From assembly GCF_000735355.1 (NCBI RefSeq), contig NZ_JMPI01000014.1:1-64000 (forward strand): 64,000 nt of DNA. Direction: 5' to 3'. How positions within the stretch are numbered: position 1 is the stretch's first letter; each line of letters starts with the position of its first letter. Made by a program: the position numbers and the translations under genes. The DNA is from Buttiauxella agrestis ATCC 33320. Lineage in GTDB: Bacteria > Pseudomonadota > Gammaproteobacteria > Enterobacterales > Enterobacteriaceae. The notes below the pieces were generated by a model. The model worked only from the letters and a program-made list of their open reading frames with translations, searched no databases and was not told the DNA's origin. Shown here one piece after another: positions 63,935 through 64,000 of the stretch.

Positions 63935-64000
63935 ACATAATGCTCCGGCGGAAAAAGTGATTGGTATTCTAAATCGTTGGCGACAGTTTGGCAGACGTTA

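Overview
The window reads as chromosome from a member of the Enterobacteriaceae. Most proteins are close to their Escherichia coli counterparts in length and motifs, and gene order follows E. coli in long blocks (dkgA-yqhD-yqhC, yghB-metC-exbBD, speC-nupG-mltC-yggX-mutY-trmB-yggL-yggN, leuDCBA-leuL-leuO-ilvIH-cra-mraZ and the whole dcw cell-division cluster to lpxC). I cannot fix the genus from sequence alone. The accessory genes and the junction described below argue against E. coli itself.

Layout. 0-9.5 kb: aldehyde reductases with their AraC activator, a large putative carbohydrate-active protein inserted between yqhC and yghB, a DedA protein, cystathionine beta-lyase, and the TonB energiser ExbBD. 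9.6-19.9 kb: a self-contained L-fucose locus. A leftward operon carries an RbsABC-type ABC importer, a LacI-family regulator and fucA; a rightward operon carries fucIKUR. The 498-bp divergent region holds two LacI-type palindromic operators and a CRP-like site. The permease FucP and the oxidoreductase FucO of the E. coli locus are absent. 19.9-25.7 kb: accessory genes, namely two small tandem paralogues of unknown function, a membrane-anchored unknown, a MepS-like NlpC/P60 hydrolase, a Skp-like lipoprotein, a probable 8-oxoguanine deaminase, and an HdeD-type membrane domain fused to a probable permuted papain-fold domain. 25.9-34.6 kb: tRNA-Phe, ornithine decarboxylase, nucleoside transport, lytic transglycosylase, DNA repair and tRNA methylation genes in ancestral order.

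At about 34.57-34.71 kb the map jumps from the yggN end of one E. coli segment to the leuD end of another. From memory of the K-12 map these two points lie at nearly equal distances on either side of oriC, so one inversion spanning the origin explains both the adjacency and the orientations. A 117-bp palindromic repeat-like element sits in the junction. From 34.7 to 45 kb comes branched-chain amino acid synthesis with its leucine attenuator, LeuO and Cra. From 45.4 kb to the end comes the dcw cluster driven from the mra promoter (mraZ to ftsZ), then lpxC and an opposite-strand DUF721/DciA-like gene.

Putative novelty is concentrated in the fucose/ABC hybrid locus with its predicted operators, the 19.9-22.8 kb envelope mini-cluster, the 867-residue carbohydrate-active candidate, the membrane-peptidase fusion and the inversion junction. 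I found no CRISPR array, prophage, integrase or insertion sequence.
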